A stretch of DNA of 64,000 bases from an uncultured Christensenella sp. (GTDB taxonomy: Bacteria > Bacillota > Clostridia > Christensenellales > Borkfalkiaceae): the NCBI GenBank assembly GCA_910576655.1, contig CAJTJC010000009.1, positions 13,976 to 77,975 on the forward strand, written 5' to 3'. The translations under genes were made by a program, and so were the position numbers. The notes under the pieces are model-generated. The model did no database searches. It had not been told where the DNA came from and worked only from the letters and a program-made list of their open reading frames with translations. Positions 61,711 through 64,000 of this stretch are shown piece after piece (the first letter of the stretch is position 1; the number at the start of each line of letters is the position of its first letter).

Positions 61711-61879
61711 GCAGGTAAAGAGTTTTCCCAAAATCCAAAGATTTTGAAAACTGACTTTTGGAACAATCGGGATACCCGATTTTCAGTTGTGGACGAAAAT
61801 AAAAAACAGAATCGGGTTTCCCGATTGCTGTTCGTGCAAAATATGCTAAAACTTTGTTTTGGCTATTTTCTTTACCTGC
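61711..61879. repeat. About 170-bp imperfect palindrome with two internal hairpins
   Basis: The outer arms GCAGGTAAAG (61711-61720) and CTTTACCTGC (61870-61879) are perfect inverted repeats. Symmetrically inside lie two hairpins AATCGGG-N3-CCCGATT at 61765-61781 and 61810-61826. The midpoint of both pairs is about 61795. Open frames on both strands here are a consequence of the symmetry and are not genes. Confidence 0.8.
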
Positions 61880-61934
61880 TGGTAAAAAATTTCCGATAGC
61901 CAATATGTTTATAATTTTCAGTTCAATGATACCG

Positions 61935-61963
61935 TTGACTTTATGCTAAGAAAATGCTAAAAT
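61935..61963 (+). promoter_or_regulatory. Promoter of restriction-modification operon
   Basis: TTGACT (61935-61940), 17 bp, TAAAAT (61958-61963). A leader of about 28 nt with GGAG before the ATG at 61998. Confidence 0.75.
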
Positions 61964-61997
61964 ATTGATAATCGAATGTAAGTTGGAGTTGAAAGAA

Positions 61998-62189
61998 ATG
62001 ACCTATTCTGAAAAGGTTAAAAACGCGCGCGAACGATTACTTTTAACGCAAGATGAAATGGCTATTGAACTTGGAGTAAATGCTATTACAGTTTGTCGAT
62101 GGGAAACCGGAAAGAGCGAGCCGAATATGAAAGCCAAGAAGGCAATCCGTGATTTCTGTATTAAGAACGGCTTGAATTTCGAGGATTGA
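61998..62189 (+). CDS. Small XRE-family protein, likely RM controller
   Basis: 63 residues; the start MTYSEKVKNARERL at 61998 has GGAG 9 bp upstream, whereas a TTG at 61965 overlaps the promoter. A complete HTH is present (LLTQDEMAIELGVNAITVCRWETGKSEPN). It stands first in the RM operon, as controller (C) proteins do, and may set the timing of endonuclease expression. Confidence 0.78.
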   Translation: MTYSEKVKNARERLLLTQDEMAIELGVNAITVCRWETGKSEPNMKAKKAIRDFCIKNGLNFED

Positions 62190-62190
62190 T

Positions 62191-62604
62191 ATGCCGAAGA
62201 CACAAGAGCAAATTAGGTATAATATGCAACAAGTCAAATGCAAGGATTCCGAGATTGAATTACTCCTTCGGGAAGCATTGTGGCAAAAAGGCTTGCGTTA
62301 CCGAAAGAATGTCAAATCCGTTTTCGGACATCCCGATATTGCGTTTATCGGTAAAAAAGTTGCGGTGTTCTGCGACAGCGAGTTTTGGCACGGATACGAT
62401 TGGGATCGGCGTAAAGAAGATTTCAAAGTACGACAAGATTTTTGGATTCCGAAGATAGAGCGGAATATTCAACGGGATAAAGAAGTTACCGAAAAACTTG
62501 AAGCCGATGGTTGGATTGTACTGCGTTTTTGGGGTAAAGAGATAAAAACCGATGCGGCGGGTTGCGCCGACAAGATAGAAAAGGCGGTTAAGCAAAGATG
62601 TTAA
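62191..62604 (+). CDS. vsr: Very-short-patch mismatch repair endonuclease
   Basis: 137 residues with the Vsr landmarks VKCKDSEIELLLREALWQKGLRYRKN, FGHPDIAFIGKKVAVFCDSEFWHGYDW (catalytic Asp and His) and FWIPKIERNIQRDKEV. It nicks at T:G mismatches arising when 5-methylcytosine deaminates, so it protects target sites of the adjacent C5-methyltransferase. It overlaps that gene by 7 bp. Confidence 0.95.
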   Translation: MPKTQEQIRYNMQQVKCKDSEIELLLREALWQKGLRYRKNVKSVFGHPDIAFIGKKVAVFCDSEFWHGYDWDRRKEDFKVRQDFWIPKIERNIQRDKEVTEKLEADGWIVLRFWGKEIKTDAAGCADKIEKAVKQRC

Positions 62605-63599
62605 AAAGTATAGATTTATTTGCCGGTATCGGCGGAATACGCTTGGGATTCGAACAGGCTTTCGGCGAAGAGCTGAAAACTGTGTTTGTCAGTGAGTGGG
62701 ACGAACACGCGCAAAAAACCTATAAAGCGAATTTTTCAGATGATTTCAATATTGCGGGAGATATTACAAAAATAGCCGAGGATGATGTCCCCGATTTTGA
62801 TATTTGTCTTGCGGGTTTTCCTTGTCAAGCATTCAGCCTTGCAGGACAACGCAAAGGTTTTGCGGACGATTACAAAGGGATGTCGCGTGGTACATTATTC
62901 TTTGACGTTGCTCGTATTTGCGATAAGAAAAAACCGAAAGTTATTTTCTGTGAGAATGTTAAAGGTCTTACTATCCATGATAAAGGTCGCACATTTGATA
63001 TTATCAAGAACACCCTCCGCGAAATCGGCTATACTCCTTTTGAGCATATCCTTAACAGTAAAGATTTCGGAGTGCCGCAAAACCGTGAACGTATTTATAT
63101 CGTTGCTTTCCGTAATGATATTGCTCTGAAAGAGTTTATATTCCCTGAGCCTGCCGATTCAACGAAACGCATTAAAGATATTTTGGAAGGTCCCGTTCCG
63201 GCAAAGTATTATTTGAGTGAGTGTTATATGCAAACGCTTCGTGACCACAAAGCACGTCACGCCGCCAAAGGACACGGCTTTGGTTATGAAATTCGTGATT
63301 GGGACGATGTCGCGGGTGCGATAGTTTGCGGCGGTATGGGTAGAGAGCGCAATCTGATTATCGATAAGCGACAAACCGATCTTACCCCTACTACGCACAT
63401 AAAGGGCGAAATCAACAATGAAGGCGTTCGTAAAATGACTCCGAGAGAATGGGCACGATTGCAAGGTTTCCCTGATAGTTACAAACTTGTCCTTGCGGAC
63501 GTTCACTTGTACAAGCAGTTCGGGAACAGCGTAACAGTTCCCGTCATTAGAGCCATAGCGGAAAAAGTCAAGGAGGTACTCGAAAATGTCGGAGATTAA
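62598..63599 (+). CDS. DNA (cytosine-5-)-methyltransferase
   Basis: 333 residues with all core motifs: I DLFAGIGGIRLGFEQAF, IV AGFPCQAFSLAGQ (catalytic Cys), VI ENVKGL, VIII QNRERIYIVAF, a target-recognition domain about residues 180-265, IX RKMTPREWARLQGFP and X QFGNSVTVPVI. Complete and likely active. The neighbouring HpaII-family gene suggests recognition of CCGG, an inference. Confidence 0.96.
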   Translation: MLKSIDLFAGIGGIRLGFEQAFGEELKTVFVSEWDEHAQKTYKANFSDDFNIAGDITKIAEDDVPDFDICLAGFPCQAFSLAGQRKGFADDYKGMSRGTLFFDVARICDKKKPKVIFCENVKGLTIHDKGRTFDIIKNTLREIGYTPFEHILNSKDFGVPQNRERIYIVAFRNDIALKEFIFPEPADSTKRIKDILEGPVPAKYYLSECYMQTLRDHKARHAAKGHGFGYEIRDWDDVAGAIVCGGMGRERNLIIDKRQTDLTPTTHIKGEINNEGVRKMTPREWARLQGFPDSYKLVLADVHLYKQFGNSVTVPVIRAIAEKVKEVLENVGD

Positions 63600-64000
63600 A
63601 GGCAAGAACAAGGGCGAATGGTCTGAAATGTATATATTCTTCAAACTTATGTCGGATCGAAGAGTATACGTTGCGGATAAAGATATGAACAAGCTAAAAG
63701 ACGTATTTTTGGATATCGTAAGCATTATCCGCGAGGAACAGGTTGGAAAAGAATATCGATACTACACGGGAGATACCGTCAGAATAACTTTGAACGGTAC
63801 GGATATTGAAAGCCTCGACAGTTCGTTGTTTACCGAAAAAGCTGCTCGCGTTTGGAAAATGATAACGGATAACAAAGGCAATACGACATTTACGGATGAT
63901 GATATTCAAGCGTTTCTCGAATCCATATTCATACATAATATTACCGCGCCCGCGCAAAAGAAAAACGATTATTTCGGCGGAACGAAAGATATCGTCCTCG
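63586..64000 (+). CDS. HpaII-family restriction endonuclease, truncated by window edge
   Basis: ATG 63586 lies 14 bp inside the methyltransferase 3' end, with a perfect AAGGAGG 8 bp upstream. The open frame continues to the window end (138 codons). It starts KGKNKGEWSEMYIFFKLMSD, the N-terminal signature of HpaII-type endonucleases (KGEWSE.Y...KL), and reaches a GGTKDIVL stretch like the PD-(D/E)xK region. Known HpaII cuts CCGG. C-terminal part not visible. Confidence 0.82.
   Translation, partial: MSEIKGKNKGEWSEMYIFFKLMSDRRVYVADKDMNKLKDVFLDIVSIIREEQVGKEYRYYTGDTVRITLNGTDIESLDSSLFTEKAARVWKMITDNKGNTTFTDDDIQAFLESIFIHNITAPAQKKNDYFGGTKDIVL

Larger units (their letters stand above)
59074..64000. 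mobile_element. Integrated mobile element carrying a restriction-modification module (right end outside window)
   Basis: A large serine recombinase points toward the chromosome junction. Behind it lie a TnpW-like ORF, an RHH regulator, repeats and an RM cargo. Base composition and codon usage differ from the upstream chromosome. The left end must lie between the NusG-II stop (59001) and the recombinase stop (59074). No attachment repeat can be confirmed because the right end is outside the window. No conjugation genes are seen in this part. Confidence 0.8.

Noticed and set aside
61682..61903. Open frames of about 70 codons on both strands
   Set aside because: They mirror each other because of the palindrome; no ribosome site and no recognisable domain.

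Overview
The window looks like a chromosome segment of a Gram-positive, Clostridia-type bacterium (Bacillota), probably anaerobic and host-associated. The evidence is lipoprotein and single-membrane surface proteins with no outer-membrane genes, CotF-like small proteins, RqcP, DegV and YwaF families, an EFR1-type flavodoxin/ferredoxin, a fused IspDF, and very many short XRE regulators. The species cannot be named from sequence alone. Gene density is high and operons are tight, with ATGA and TAATG overlaps and hairpin terminators between operons.

Layout. 1-9.2 kb: Ppx/GppA phosphatase, Maf and an actin-like ATPase; an XRE regulator with a small partner; YwaF; then a lepA-MGMT-hemW operon. 9.3-14.5 kb: a large surface protein with a G9 tract near its start, two lipoproteins, and an ECF S-component paired with a DUF4430 lipoprotein. 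14.5-24.6 kb: alr, rsmD, coaD, DAHP synthase, pheA, a YlbJ-like protein, a patatin, rarA, a polysaccharide deacetylase and an SSB-like protein. 24.7-27.6 kb: a lipoprotein and a secreted C39-like cysteine protease that share an AT-rich central segment, then a membrane XRE protein. 27.6-38.8 kb: radA, ispDF and rqcP on the minus strand, then a structured leader and rpoB-rpoC. 38.9-42.3 kb: a minus-strand operon of a zinc-ribbon epimerase, an EFR1 protein and PopT. 42.3-50.6 kb: CotF-like pair, XRE membrane protein, GNAT, fruK-PPTase-mtnN-ung, tmRNA, a DUF2310 protein, a tyrosine phosphatase and DegV. 50.6-59 kb: XRE, gltX, a MacB-like ABC exporter, and a cassette of two FMN-binding lipoproteins, ApbE and a NusG-II protein. 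59-64 kb: an integrated mobile element that runs off the right edge.

The mobile element carries a large serine recombinase broken by a single in-frame TAA, a TnpW-like ORF, a ribbon-helix-helix repressor with a palindromic operator, a five-copy degenerate repeat array, a roughly 170-bp imperfect palindrome, and a restriction-modification module (XRE controller, Vsr, C5-methyltransferase, HpaII-family endonuclease).

The most striking genome-wide pattern is promoter geometry. At least eight independent transcription units have a -35 box, exactly 17 bp, a -10 box, exactly 6 bp, then ATG with no Shine-Dalgarno sequence. The first transcribed base would be the A of the start codon (leaderless mRNA). 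Other genes here have normal leaders with strong Shine-Dalgarno sites, so two modes of translation initiation appear to coexist. Other notable signals are the G9 phase-variation candidate, the mosaic AT-rich segment across two secreted-protein genes, face-to-face promoters and tandem hairpins ahead of rpoB, and a tmRNA with a long tag ending in ACAA.
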